Source of the DNA: Gammaproteobacteria bacterium
GTDB lineage: Bacteria; Pseudomonadota; Gammaproteobacteria; Pseudomonadales; Pseudomonadaceae
Direction of reading: 5' to 3'
DNA: 17,375 bases
Assembly: GCA_012513235.1 (NCBI GenBank)
Contig: JAAZCO010000153.1
Coordinates: 1 to 17,375 of the forward strand
The notes under the pieces are model-generated. The model saw only the letters and a program-made list of their open reading frames with translations. It was not told the origin of the DNA and searched no databases. Every line of letters begins with the position of its first letter. Position 1 is the stretch's first letter. Of this stretch, positions 1 to 7,996 are shown in pieces. The position numbers were made by a program, and so were the translations under genes.

Positions 1-513
1 CGCCAAGATTTATATTACCGTCTGAATGTCATCGAGCTGTCAGTTCCTCCACTGCGCGAGCGACCAGAAGATATTGAACTGCTGAGTACGGCTATTTTGA
101 CACGCCTATGTGCTGCAGCAACGCCGGTGTATTTACATGCGCAAGCGCTGCAAAAATTATTAAACTATAGCTTTCCAGGCAATGTGCGTGAATTAGAAAA
201 TATTCTTGAGCGCGCCTACACCCTAGCGGAAGGTGATTGTATTCAGCTGCAAGATTTACACTTTCCACATGCTGGACTGCACCAAGCAGCCAGCCATGAG
301 ATTACAGCACCACCCACGAGCCAAGCTGCTACAACCACTTCAGCAGCACTTGACCAAGTAGACAACCTTGAAGGCCACCTTGAAGACATTGAACGCAAGC
401 TGATTACCCAAGCACTGGAAGAAACACGCTGGAACCGCACTGCAGCAGCTGAGCGTTTAGGCTTAAGCTTTCGCTCACTGCGCTACCGTTTAAAAAAGCT
501 CGGTATTGATTAG
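1..513 (+). CDS. pilR: PilR, sigma-54-dependent response regulator of type IV pili (3' part only)
   Basis: The frame is open from base 1, so the receiver domain and most of the AAA+ domain lie outside the window. The 170 visible residues begin in the AAA+ sigma-54 interaction domain with RQDLYYRLNVIEL and PPLRERPEDI, then FPGNVRELENILERAYTL, the hallmark of NtrC-family activators. After a Thr/Ala-rich linker comes a Fis-type helix-turn-helix (ETRWNRTAAAERLGL, then SFRSLRYRLKKLGID at the C-terminus). The LEDIERKLI segment ahead of the HTH and this C-terminus match Pseudomonas PilR as I remember it. With its sensor PilS, PilR activates pilA transcription by RNA polymerase sigma-54. The stop is TAG at 511-513. 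The pil genes expected nearby are not visible, so another NtrC-family paralogue remains possible. Confidence 0.86.
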   Translation, partial: RQDLYYRLNVIELSVPPLRERPEDIELLSTAILTRLCAAATPVYLHAQALQKLLNYSFPGNVRELENILERAYTLAEGDCIQLQDLHFPHAGLHQAASHEITAPPTSQAATTTSAALDQVDNLEGHLEDIERKLITQALEETRWNRTAAAERLGLSFRSLRYRLKKLGID

Positions 514-548
514 TCTCGAGCCTATTTTATTTTACTTTGGAGATCGGC

Positions 549-986
549 ATGGCCGAACATGATTTTCGTTACACCTTACTCAACCCACAGCACACTTTAA
601 CTGAGTGCCGTGCCTTAGCGCCGGGGCAATATCAAGTGACCGGACAAGGCGGCTCAATTAAAACCGGTGATACCTTACAGGTTACACTCAAGGGCAGCAA
701 AACTCTGAGCATGCGCTTGCATGTGAATAAAGTCCGTCACTTGATCAATCCGCCCGGTCAGTGGACGGCTGTCGCCAGCGGACCGGCATTTAAAGAGCTC
801 GCCATTCATAACTGGCAAGTACAGTGTGATGGCTGCAACAGCTTGCTCGCACTGGAGTTTGCCGTGGATGCCAGCCTAGGTAATGCAGCCAAGCAACCCG
901 CTGCTGAACAGCGCTTGTTGGAGTTGGGCTGGATCAACCGCGATGGCCGCCATCTATGTCGCGCGTGCCAGCAATCTGAAGCCTAA
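549..986 (+). CDS. Conserved hypothetical protein with two CxxC knuckles (putative zinc-binding)
   Basis: 145 residues, no signal peptide and no membrane segment, so probably cytoplasmic. I do not recognise the family with certainty. The first ~90 residues are rich in predicted beta strands (GQGGSIKTGDTLQVTLKGSK, then LRLH-like and QWTAVASGPAF stretches). The C-terminal part carries C93-D-G-C96 and C137-R-A-C140, separated by about 40 residues, a spacing that could form one four-cysteine zinc site. The start is ATG at 549, preceded by GGAG at 539-542; an in-frame TTG at 537 overlaps that ribosome binding site and is unlikely. The gene follows pilR by 35 bp and precedes a lipoprotein gene by 35 bp on the same strand, so co-transcription is plausible. 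No function is assigned. Confidence 0.8.
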   Translation: MAEHDFRYTLLNPQHTLTECRALAPGQYQVTGQGGSIKTGDTLQVTLKGSKTLSMRLHVNKVRHLINPPGQWTAVASGPAFKELAIHNWQVQCDGCNSLLALEFAVDASLGNAAKQPAAEQRLLELGWINRDGRHLCRACQQSEA

Positions 987-1021
987 CTGCCCACTGCGCT
1001 GAACTTGAGGAATCATTGACG

Positions 1022-1456
1022 ATGAAGAAAACACTCTTAATCGCTGCGGCAGCCGCTACATTAGGCGCCTGTAGCAGTGTGCCAAAGACACAATTACACA
1101 GCGCGCAACACTACCAAGTGGAATGGATTGGCGAGCGCCCCTTAATTGACAGCAGCATGTTGACCTTGAGCTTAATAGACAAAACTCAGGCAGCAGGTAT
1201 GGCCGGTTGCAATAACTGGACCGCGCAGTACACACTCAATGGCGAGCAACTCAGCCTGCACAATATTGCCACTACACGTAAACTCTGTGCGCCGGCTTTA
1301 ATGGAGCAAGAGCAGCGCTTCTTAGCCGCCTTAGCACAAGTACAACGCTGGGAGTTTGCTCAGCATCAGCAGCTACTGTTATGGCCGGCACAAGGGGCAG
1401 CGATTAAACTCTGGCCTATTGAGCAACCTGCCATTCAAAAGTCACTGACTAAGTAG
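1022..1456 (+). CDS. META/HslJ-domain lipoprotein
   Basis: 144 residues from ATG 1022, with GAGGA at 1007-1011; an in-frame TTG at 1016 is too close to that site. The N-terminus is a lipoprotein signal (MKKTLLIAAAAATLGAC) with the lipobox ending at Cys17, followed by Ser-Ser, which suits outer-membrane sorting. The rest is one META domain: AGCNNW near residue 64, then ATTRKLCAPALMEQEQRFL, as in E. coli HslJ, where the Met-Glu-Gln-Glu segment is conserved. HslJ-type proteins are linked to heat shock and novobiocin resistance in E. coli, but their mechanism is not settled. The two cysteines in the META core (GCN and KLC) could form a disulfide in the envelope. Function here is inferred from the domain only. 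Confidence 0.82.
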   Translation: MKKTLLIAAAAATLGACSSVPKTQLHSAQHYQVEWIGERPLIDSSMLTLSLIDKTQAAGMAGCNNWTAQYTLNGEQLSLHNIATTRKLCAPALMEQEQRFLAALAQVQRWEFAQHQQLLLWPAQGAAIKLWPIEQPAIQKSLTK

Positions 1457-1491
1457 CACACCCAGGGTTGAACACCAGCCCACACTATAGA

Positions 1492-1521
1492 CTGCAGCGC
1501 GGCTACATCGCCTCTCTGCAG
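1492..1521. other. Small inverted repeat upstream of apeB
   Basis: CTGCAG at 1492-1497 pairs with CTGCAG at 1516-1521, and inside it GGC (1501-1503) pairs with GCC (1510-1512) around a six-base loop. There is no T-run after it. It lies 45 bp before the apeB start, so it could be a weak terminator for the lipoprotein gene or a regulator-binding palindrome; nothing decides between them. Confidence 0.3.
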
Positions 1522-1566
1522 CAATAATGCTAAACTTTTGCGATCGTTTTAATTGTCGGAGTTCTC

Positions 1567-2856
1567 ATGCACAACACGCCCAGCACGGGTTTATTAGATT
1601 TCTTAAAAAACTCACCGAGTCCATTTCATGCCACACAGAGTATGTGTGCAGCCCTGCAAGCTGCAGGCTACCAAGCGTTAGATGAGCGTGAAACCTGGCA
1701 GCTCGAGCCACAAGGGCGCTATTACGTTACCCGTAACGACTCCTCCATTATTGCGATTCAACTGGGCCACAGCGATCCTGTCGAACACGGAATACGTATG
1801 GTGGGTGCACACACTGACAGCCCTTGCTTAAAAGTAAAGCCCCAGCCTGAATTATCCCGCCACAGCTACTGGCAGCTGGGTGTTGAAGTCTATGGTGGTG
1901 TGTTACTCAGCCCTTGGTTTGATCGTGATTTATCACTGGCGGGCCGTGTCACTTTTAAACACCATGAGCAACTGCAAAGCCGCTTAATTGATTTTAAACA
2001 GGCGATTGCCACCATTCCAAGTTTGGCCATTCACCTGAACCGTGAAGCCAATAGCGGCTGGACCATTAATCCACAAACAGAATTACCCCCAGTTTTAGCC
2101 CAACTGCATGGCGATGAGCGCAAGGACTTTCGCGCTTTGTTAGCTGAGCAACTGCAACGCGAACACGGTATTGCTGATGCTAATATTTTAGATTACGAAC
2201 TGTGCTTTTATGACAGCCAGCCGGCAGCTTTGATTGGCCTCAATCAAGACTTTATCGCCGGAGCGCGTCTGGATAACCTGCTGTCATGCTATGCCGGTCT
2301 GCAAGCCTTGCTCAGCAGTGACAAGCAACATACACAGGTTTTAGTCTGTACTGACCACGAAGAAGTCGGTTCAAACTCCGCCTGTGGTGCCGATGGTCCA
2401 TTCTTAGAACAAGTGTTGCGTCGTGTACTGGGCTCAGAAGAAGACTTTGTGCGCTGCGTGCAGCACTCCTTGCTGATTTCAGCAGATAACGCCCACGGCA
2501 TTCACCCCAACTACGCCGATAAACATGATGGTAATCACGGCCCGCTACTCAATCGTGGTCCAGTAATTAAAATCAACGCGAACCAGCGCTATGCCACCAA
2601 CAGCGAAACCTCAAGTTTCTTTAAGCTGTTATGCGCAGCGGCGCAGGTCCCTGTACAAAGCTTTGTGACGCGCACTGACTTGGGCTGTGGTTCAACCATT
2701 GGCCCAATCACCGCCAGCCAGCTGGGCATTCAAACCATTGATATTGGCGTGCCGACCTTTGCCATGCACTCCATTCGCGAGTTAGCAGGCAGTCAGGATT
2801 TAGCGTACTTAATCAAGGTACTGCAGGTGTTTTATAACAGCACACAACTGCCTTAA
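1567..2856 (+). CDS. apeB: M18 family aminopeptidase (ApeB type)
   Basis: 429 residues, the usual length for bacterial M18 enzymes. These are cytosolic dizinc aminopeptidases related to yeast Ape1 and mammalian aspartyl aminopeptidase; they remove N-terminal, often acidic, residues from peptides. The metal-site motifs are all present in order: GAHTDSP with His82 and Asp84, CTDHEEVGS with catalytic Glu265 and metal ligand Glu266, SADNAHGIHPNY with Asp307, RTDLGCGSTIGPI, and FAMHSIRELAG with His401. There is no signal peptide. ATG 1567 is preceded by GGAG at 1558-1561. The 110-bp gap upstream suggests its own promoter, though I see no convincing one. It converges on the minus-strand DUF1513 gene, with a hairpin between them. 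Confidence 0.95.
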   Translation: MHNTPSTGLLDFLKNSPSPFHATQSMCAALQAAGYQALDERETWQLEPQGRYYVTRNDSSIIAIQLGHSDPVEHGIRMVGAHTDSPCLKVKPQPELSRHSYWQLGVEVYGGVLLSPWFDRDLSLAGRVTFKHHEQLQSRLIDFKQAIATIPSLAIHLNREANSGWTINPQTELPPVLAQLHGDERKDFRALLAEQLQREHGIADANILDYELCFYDSQPAALIGLNQDFIAGARLDNLLSCYAGLQALLSSDKQHTQVLVCTDHEEVGSNSACGADGPFLEQVLRRVLGSEEDFVRCVQHSLLISADNAHGIHPNYADKHDGNHGPLLNRGPVIKINANQRYATNSETSSFFKLLCAAAQVPVQSFVTRTDLGCGSTIGPITASQLGIQTIDIGVPTFAMHSIRELAGSQDLAYLIKVLQVFYNSTQLP

Positions 2857-2867
2857 GCCTCTAAGCT

Positions 2868-2897
2868 GCTGGCGATGATCGACACATCATTGCCAGC
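2868..2897. terminator. Hairpin between convergent apeB and DUF1513 genes
   Basis: GCTGGCGATGAT (2868-2879) pairs over 12 positions, one of them G-T, with ATCATTGCCAGC (2886-2897) around a six-base loop. It lies in the 52-bp gap between two convergent stop codons, where a bidirectional terminator is expected. Neither side has a good T-run, so termination may be weak or Rho-assisted. Confidence 0.55.
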
Positions 2898-2908
2898 AAA
2901 CTTATGCA

Positions 2909-4006
2909 CTATGCCAACAGCGCGTGGTTATCCCATAACCCCGCCGGCAATTGCAGCGCTTGCATACTGATATCTTGTGTACGGCAATCATAACTGCGGC
3001 AACGCCCTACTCCGGTGGTCACCACAAAGCCATCTTGACTTGCAGCTACGCCAGCGCAATCGGGGAAAGGTGCATCCAAGCGTAATTCAGCAGTATCTAA
3101 ATCCCAAATAAACACTCGACTGCCGCGCGGTGCTGTCATCGCCACTAAACGCAATTCATCATGAATGGCTACACTGGCGGCATATTGCTGCATTTGACTG
3201 CGCTGTGCCTCTGCCACTGGAAACACCATCAAGGGTTGTTGCGGGCGCTTAATCGCCAATAAGTCGATACGTTCATGCAAGCCACCCTGATACTGCTGCA
3301 CAGCAATCACAGTACCATCACTGGCCACGGCCAGATGACGAATGCTGTTCATTGAGTCAGCCAGCAATTCTTTACTCAGGCATTCACCTTGGGTATTCAT
3401 CAGTACTAGGCTGGGCTCCATCGCATCGAGATTCAGCTCTTCACGACTACCCGACTCAGTACGAATCCCACCATTGGCAATCACCAGCGTTTTACCATCG
3501 GGCAACCACAACAATTGATGCGGTCCCACCCCGTGACTGGATAACTCAGCCTCTCGCTGTAAGTCTTGAGTGGCGCTCAATTGCCAAACACCAATCACGC
3601 CCCGACCCGGCTCATCGGTATCATTTTCAGTGCTGTACAAACGCTCACCACTGACATCAAACACCGCATGCCCTTGAAAATGGCGATTACTTGGCGTACT
3701 CAAAGTTTGCACTAAACGCCCTGTTTGTACATCAATTAAATAACTTTCGGTGGAGGGTCGGCGTCCGGTAAAGACCGCCAGCGGCAGGCTTGGATGCAGA
3801 CAAATATCATGACAACGCTCTTTAACCTGAATGGCAAATATCTGCTCACCTGCCAGTGTATAAGCCACCGCAAAATGCTCACCGGCAGCATTATCGCGCG
3901 CCGAGAGCACAAGCGGTTGACGCCCTTGTGGCCATACGCGCCAACCTAAGACTGCCGCCCCAGTCAAGGCTGCTAAACCTGCGGCTAAGAATGTACGACG
4001 CTGCAT
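2909..4006 (-). CDS. DUF1513 family protein with Tat-type signal, probable beta-propeller
   Basis: 365 residues. The N-terminus MQRRTFLAAGLAALTGAA has a twin arginine followed by x-F-L and a hydrophobic stretch, a Tat export signal, so the protein should reach the periplasm folded. The body has repeated beta-rich blocks (HDICLHPSLPLAVFTG, FQGHAVFDVSGERLYST, GPHQLLWLPDGKTLVIANGG) typical of a WD40-like propeller and of DUF1513. It is last in the block that starts with the imelysin gene at 7937; its ATG follows the stop of the preceding gene by two bases, which implies translational coupling. In other Pseudomonas this family is found next to imelysin and DUF1111 genes, which suggests a shared periplasmic iron- or haem-related job. 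The biochemical role is unknown. Confidence 0.87.
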   Translation of the reverse strand: MQRRTFLAAGLAALTGAAVLGWRVWPQGRQPLVLSARDNAAGEHFAVAYTLAGEQIFAIQVKERCHDICLHPSLPLAVFTGRRPSTESYLIDVQTGRLVQTLSTPSNRHFQGHAVFDVSGERLYSTENDTDEPGRGVIGVWQLSATQDLQREAELSSHGVGPHQLLWLPDGKTLVIANGGIRTESGSREELNLDAMEPSLVLMNTQGECLSKELLADSMNSIRHLAVASDGTVIAVQQYQGGLHERIDLLAIKRPQQPLMVFPVAEAQRSQMQQYAASVAIHDELRLVAMTAPRGSRVFIWDLDTAELRLDAPFPDCAGVAASQDGFVVTTGVGRCRSYDCRTQDISMQALQLPAGLWDNHALLA

Positions 4007-4008
4007 GA

Positions 4009-5070
4009 TCAGTCACCATCATGGGCGTTAAAGCCCAGTTGTACGCCCAGGGCACGCGCCACGTCTTTCTCATGCAAGCGGTGCAAACGATCAAAGCTTT
4101 CATACAAGGCAAACAAGGCTGGGCGCTGCTGTGCATCAGCCAACAACAGAGTCAATGGCTGTTTGAAGGCCGATAATTCTTGCTGTGTTTGCAAATAAGC
4201 CGCATCAATCTGTTTAACCAAGTCAGCATGGTTCGCCACTAACAGATCACGCACCCCCTGTTGACCCGCACCTTGCCACACAGTTAATGCGGTCTCAATC
4301 TCGGCAGATAAACCACTAAGCGATGCCTGACTGCGCCAAGACTGTGCTTGATAGGGCTGGGCAATATTCTTATTACTGCGCCCCAATGGTGTACCCAGTT
4401 TTTTCTTTAAGCCGTCCAAACTCATCACTTGCGCTTGCAAGATTGCCGTTAACGCCTCGATGGGCTCTGCATAACGCTGATTGGGAAAACTTGTCAACTG
4501 CGCCAGCATGCCGTCTTTGCCTTGCCATTGCGCCAGTACCTCGTCGGCCAATTGCTGTTGATGCGTAGCAATATGAGTTAACAAGGGACAGTAACGTTGC
4601 TTTTCAAGCGCATCATCCAGATTAACCTGCGCATCAAACAGCACATATTCATAAGCGCTTAAGCCCTGAATCACTACACTGCCGCGCTCCAGGTCTGCTA
4701 ACTGAGCTTGCGGGTTGGCGTTTAAAAACTGTTTAACCTGACGGGCGACAAGATTTTTCTTATCTGGCCAAAACTGCACTTGCCACGTGCGGTTACCTTC
4801 ATTTAACGGACCTATTAGCACCGGCTGCACAGATGCCCAAGCCTGCTGCGCCTGTAAAAAGTGCTCACGACTCTGGATTAAGCTTTGCTCCCCCAGACAG
4901 AACGCCTCGGTACTGCTGAGCAATTGCTGATTGCTTGCCTGCCAATCTTGGTGCGCGCGATAAATAACTTGCTCGCCCAATACCGCACTGGTCTGCTGAT
5001 AGGGATCATCACTGTTTGAGCACGCCAACAAACTCACACCGACCCATGCATAGATTATTTTTTTAAACAT
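4009..5070 (-). CDS. Imelysin-like (M75) lipoprotein lacking the GxHxxE histidine
   Basis: 353 residues from ATG 5070, with AGGTG about seven bases upstream; an in-frame GTG at 5079 would add three residues but overlaps that Shine-Dalgarno. The signal MFKKIIYAWVGVSLLAC ends in a lipobox at Cys17. The mature part is helical, with an imelysin-type layout. At the position of the family motif GxHxxE it reads GLSAYE (136-141): glycine and glutamate remain, but histidine is replaced by Ser138. The first gene of this block keeps the intact motif, so this copy looks like a divergent partner that probably binds metal differently or not at all. It starts nine bases after the stop of the di-haem protein gene and ends two bases before the DUF1513 gene, forming a tight three-gene unit. 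Confidence 0.85.
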   Translation of the reverse strand: MFKKIIYAWVGVSLLACSNSDDPYQQTSAVLGEQVIYRAHQDWQASNQQLLSSTEAFCLGEQSLIQSREHFLQAQQAWASVQPVLIGPLNEGNRTWQVQFWPDKKNLVARQVKQFLNANPQAQLADLERGSVVIQGLSAYEYVLFDAQVNLDDALEKQRYCPLLTHIATHQQQLADEVLAQWQGKDGMLAQLTSFPNQRYAEPIEALTAILQAQVMSLDGLKKKLGTPLGRSNKNIAQPYQAQSWRSQASLSGLSAEIETALTVWQGAGQQGVRDLLVANHADLVKQIDAAYLQTQQELSAFKQPLTLLLADAQQRPALFALYESFDRLHRLHEKDVARALGVQLGFNAHDGD

Positions 5071-5079
5071 TATGCGCAC

Positions 5080-6489
5080 CTAAAGAGAATTAAGGAAAGC
5101 CAACAGAGCTTGCCGATCGACGGATGAAAAATTTAACACCTGTTGCTTCGACGACTCAGCCTCGCCGCCATGCCAAAGCACCGCTTCCATCATATCGCGC
5201 GCCCGCCCATCGTGTAAGAAACGCGTATGACCACTCACTGCTTGGGTTAAGCCAATACCCCACAACGGTGGCGTACGCCAATCTTGGCCACTGGCCTGAA
5301 ACTCAGGGCGCTGATCAGCCAAGCCTTCGCCCATATCGTGCAGCAGTAAATCGGTATAGGGGAAAATCACTTGGTTGGCTAACTCAGGCTCAGGCGCCTG
5401 CGCAGCGGTTACAAAGCGTGGTGTATGGCAGCCTTGGCAATTAGCCTGGTGGAATAATTCTTTACCTTTGAGCACTTGCGCATCATCCGCATTGCGGCGT
5501 GCTGGCACCGCTAAATTGCGCGAATAGAACAACACCTGCGCTTCAATTTTCTCATTCACCTCAGGTTCGCCACCCTGTGGTGCAGCCAAACAGTCTGTTT
5601 GTGCTGTAGTACAAGAAGTACCCGCCATCAAGGGTGTGGACAAACCCATATCATTAAAAAAGGCATCGGCATTTTGCTGACGCATGCTGGGCTGCCCAGC
5701 CTTCCAACCAAAACGGCCCATTTGCAAGGCTTGCGCCTCATGTGACCACACCTGATTGGCCCGGCCACGAATACCATCACCGTCTAGATCATCGGGGTCT
5801 TGTTGGGCCAATACATCCTCTTCAGCAATGGCTTCCAGCAAGCCTAAACCAATCATCGGCGGCGCAATACGCGCAGAGAACAAGGTCTGCGCATGCATGG
5901 GGCCATAGCCTAAATCAGTCATCTGCAAGCTCGGTTGCTGCAACTCAACCACGCTGCCATCAGCAAAGGTGACCGGCACTGCAGTATAAGTGACGCGTAC
6001 ACGGCCTTCTGGAGCGATGCCCGGCACAGCCATATCTTGAAACTGCCCACCATAGGTTGGCTCAGGTACGATACCTTTCTGTGCCAGCACTGCGGCATCT
6101 GCAGCCGTAGCAGGAATAGATAAACGCACCAACATCGACACAGCATTGAGTGCATCAGGCGCCGGCGGATGGCCACGACCATCTTTAATATGGCAATTTT
6201 GGCAAGCATTGGTATTAAACAGCGGCCCCAAGCCATCGCGCGCAGTGGTAGTGGCTGGAGCAATCACCCAAGGGCTGCGAAAAAAACTATTACCCACACT
6301 AAAATCTAAACGGCGGGTCGGCGCCAAATTGGCCGAAGGCAGTGAAAACGCATTAGCGTCAAACTTATGTACAGTCGCACTGCCGCCGGGAAAGCGCTCT
6401 TGTGGATCAAACTCACTTAACGCTGTCGCTGCCTGCGCGGCATTGAAGCAGAACACACTCAAGGCGCAGGCTGATAAAAAAACTTTCAT
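5080..6489 (-). CDS. DUF1111 (DHOR) di-haem cytochrome, putative periplasmic oxidoreductase
   Basis: 469 residues with a Sec signal peptide (MKVFLSACALSVFCFNAAQA, cleavage near residue 20). Two c-type haem sites are visible: C96-QNC-H100 in FNTNACQNCHIKDGRGHPP, and C351-QGC-H355 in KELFHQANCQGCHTPRF. Between them DPDDLDGDGIRGRAN (231-245) resembles a calcium-binding loop. This is the layout of the DUF1111 family, often labelled thiol oxidoreductase or di-haem peroxidase without biochemical proof. The protein should be matured by the cytochrome c system in the periplasm. The gene lies between two imelysin genes, and the upstream one is separated by a terminator-like hairpin. The pairing recalls EfeO (M75 domain) with EfeB (haem peroxidase) in ferrous iron uptake; that parallel is inference. 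Confidence 0.9.
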   Translation of the reverse strand: MKVFLSACALSVFCFNAAQAATALSEFDPQERFPGGSATVHKFDANAFSLPSANLAPTRRLDFSVGNSFFRSPWVIAPATTTARDGLGPLFNTNACQNCHIKDGRGHPPAPDALNAVSMLVRLSIPATAADAAVLAQKGIVPEPTYGGQFQDMAVPGIAPEGRVRVTYTAVPVTFADGSVVELQQPSLQMTDLGYGPMHAQTLFSARIAPPMIGLGLLEAIAEEDVLAQQDPDDLDGDGIRGRANQVWSHEAQALQMGRFGWKAGQPSMRQQNADAFFNDMGLSTPLMAGTSCTTAQTDCLAAPQGGEPEVNEKIEAQVLFYSRNLAVPARRNADDAQVLKGKELFHQANCQGCHTPRFVTAAQAPEPELANQVIFPYTDLLLHDMGEGLADQRPEFQASGQDWRTPPLWGIGLTQAVSGHTRFLHDGRARDMMEAVLWHGGEAESSKQQVLNFSSVDRQALLAFLNSL

Positions 6490-6499
6490 AGCAACAAAC

Positions 6500-6514
6500 C
6501 TAACTTTTAGTTAG
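6500..6514 (-). other. Small hairpin in the leader of the DUF1111 gene
   Basis: CTAACT (6500-6505) and AGTTAG (6509-6514) form a perfect six-base stem with a three-base loop, between the terminator-like hairpin at 6510-6544 and the start codon at 6489. In the minus-strand transcript the likely ribosome site TTAGG overlaps the 3' arm of this stem, so it could affect translation initiation. No factor is implied. Confidence 0.35.
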
Positions 6515-6544
6515 AAAGAAGAACGCCGACAACAGTCGGCATTC
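6510..6544 (-). terminator. Intrinsic terminator/attenuator after the imelysin gene
   Basis: Read on the minus strand, GAATGCCGAC, loop TGTT and GTCGGCGTTC form a 10-bp stem with one G-T pair (6521-6530 with 6535-6544), followed by TTCTTTCTAACT. It sits 59 bp after the imelysin stop and only 32 bp before the DUF1111 start, with no room for a normal promoter in between. It therefore probably attenuates, so the distal genes are expressed by read-through at a lower level. Confidence 0.7.
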
Positions 6545-6602
6545 TCAGGATAAAAACAGTACTGCAAATGGAGCCCAGAACCGGTACAGCAACTATCTCG
6601 AA

Positions 6603-7937
6603 TTAAAAAGCGTGATCAGCCGTATCGGGATTCAGTTCGGTAATACCCAAAGCTAAAGCGGCTTGCTCAATGCCAGTAGTTTGCTCAACCAAAGCGGCAA
6701 TTGAATCGCGCACAATCTGCTGACCAGCAGCATTATCAGGATCAATCATCTGATCAAATGCCATGCCATTTTCTGCTGCATCAACCATCACCTGCAAACT
6801 GTTTTCCGTACTGGCTAACTGAGCTTGCAACACCTGATCCGCCGCTGTATCACTGGCCTGTACCAACTGCGCGATACTTGGACCGGTTAACACAGTGCCA
6901 TCCACCTTTTTGTATTGGCCTAAGTAGACATTACGAATACCTTTGGCGTTGTAAAAGTGTGAGTTGTGGGTGTTATCACTGAAGCAATCGTGTTCATCTT
7001 CAGTGGAACTGGCTTCTAAAGCGACTTTCATCCGCTCACCGGCCAACTCGCCCAAGCTTAAACTACCCATGCCAAAGAAGGCTTTACGCAAGCCTTGCTC
7101 GGCGCTTTCAGCTAGCAGCTCAGTGCGGTAGTTTTTAGCGTTATCGGGTGCCCATTGCGCAGTCATCTCGGCTAAATCAGTCACCAGTAAATCAGTCACC
7201 ACGGTTAAGTACTGAGCACGGCGTGCGCAGTTGCCGCCGGTGCAGTTCTCGTCGGTCAAGTAGTCACTGTATGGGCGCTCACCCGCACCGGGCTGGGTAC
7301 CGTTTAAATCTTGACCCCAGAGTAAAAACTCAATGGCGTGGTAACCCGTTGCTACGTTGGCCTCAGAACCGCCCAACTCATTTAAACCGGCTAACAGCTC
7401 AGCATTTAATATGCTGACATCGAGTTTATCTTCACCGACTTGAATGCTTTGGCTGGCAATAATATTCGCTACGGCGCCTTCGTTACCCAGTGCGTAATCG
7501 TAATCATCAGCCACATAGTCAATTAAGCCTTCATCCAACGGCCAGGCATTGACCTGCCCTTCCCACTCATCCACTAAGGTGTTACCAAAGCGAAACACTT
7601 CAGTTTGCATATAAGGTACGCGCGCAGCTAACCATGCATCTTTCGCTGCCTGCTGGGTTTTTTCACTGGGCGCGGCCACAAAGGCATTCACTGCTGCTTG
7701 CAATACTTGCGCCGTACTGTGCGCGTCGGCAAAGGTTGCATGGGCAATATCAGCATAGTGACTGACCACTTGCTCACGGGTGACCGCTTGCACATCAGCC
7801 GCTGGTGTTGTTACTGGCTGTACAACGGCAGAACTGACCTTTGCAGTGCTGCTTGCTGCAGAGTCGTTATCACCGCAAGCGGCTAAGTTAATGGCGAGTG
7901 CAAGCACGCTGAAATGAGCTAATGAAAAACGACGCAT
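6603..7937 (-). CDS. Imelysin (M75 family) lipoprotein, IcmP-like
   Basis: 444 residues with a lipoprotein signal (MRRFSLAHFSVLALAINLAAC, lipobox at Cys21, Gly at +2), so outer-membrane or periplasmic-face anchored. The family signature GxHxxE is intact as GYHAIE (198-203), followed by FLLWGQDLNG. Upstream, FRFGNTLVDEWEGQVNAWP (116-134) fits the imelysin fold. The Pseudomonas homologue was described as an insulin-cleaving metalloproteinase (IcmP/IcmA), but the family is now mostly viewed as metal-binding and iron-linked, as in EfeO. It is first in the block, with AGGA about seven bases before the ATG and a promoter overlapping a Fur-like site (7963-7986), which points to repression by iron. 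A terminator follows it. It is an IcmP-type gene; I leave the symbol blank because several paralogues exist. Confidence 0.92.
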   Translation of the reverse strand: MRRFSLAHFSVLALAINLAACGDNDSAASSTAKVSSAVVQPVTTPAADVQAVTREQVVSHYADIAHATFADAHSTAQVLQAAVNAFVAAPSEKTQQAAKDAWLAARVPYMQTEVFRFGNTLVDEWEGQVNAWPLDEGLIDYVADDYDYALGNEGAVANIIASQSIQVGEDKLDVSILNAELLAGLNELGGSEANVATGYHAIEFLLWGQDLNGTQPGAGERPYSDYLTDENCTGGNCARRAQYLTVVTDLLVTDLAEMTAQWAPDNAKNYRTELLAESAEQGLRKAFFGMGSLSLGELAGERMKVALEASSTEDEHDCFSDNTHNSHFYNAKGIRNVYLGQYKKVDGTVLTGPSIAQLVQASDTAADQVLQAQLASTENSLQVMVDAAENGMAFDQMIDPDNAAGQQIVRDSIAALVEQTTGIEQAALALGITELNPDTADHAF

Positions 7938-7962
7938 GAAATGTCCTTTAAGAAATGTACTT

Positions 7963-7986
7963 ACAAATGAGAATCATCAAATTATA
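7963..7986 (-). promoter_or_regulatory. -10 box with overlapping Fur-like site upstream of the imelysin gene
   Basis: On the minus strand TATAAT lies at 7986-7981. The adjoining ATGAGAATCAT (7967-7977, + strand) matches the core of the Fur consensus ATGATAATCAT at 10 of 11 positions; over the full 19-bp consensus I count 12 matches. The predicted transcription start falls inside the Fur-like site, the classic place for iron repression. The -35 region is poor. Seen by eye only; no scoring was run. Confidence 0.55.
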
Positions 7987-7996
7987 GAGCTATAAT

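Noticed and set aside
1464..1493. Promoter for apeB from TTGAAC and TATAGA
   Set aside because: The hexamers are only 12 bp apart, too close for sigma-70.
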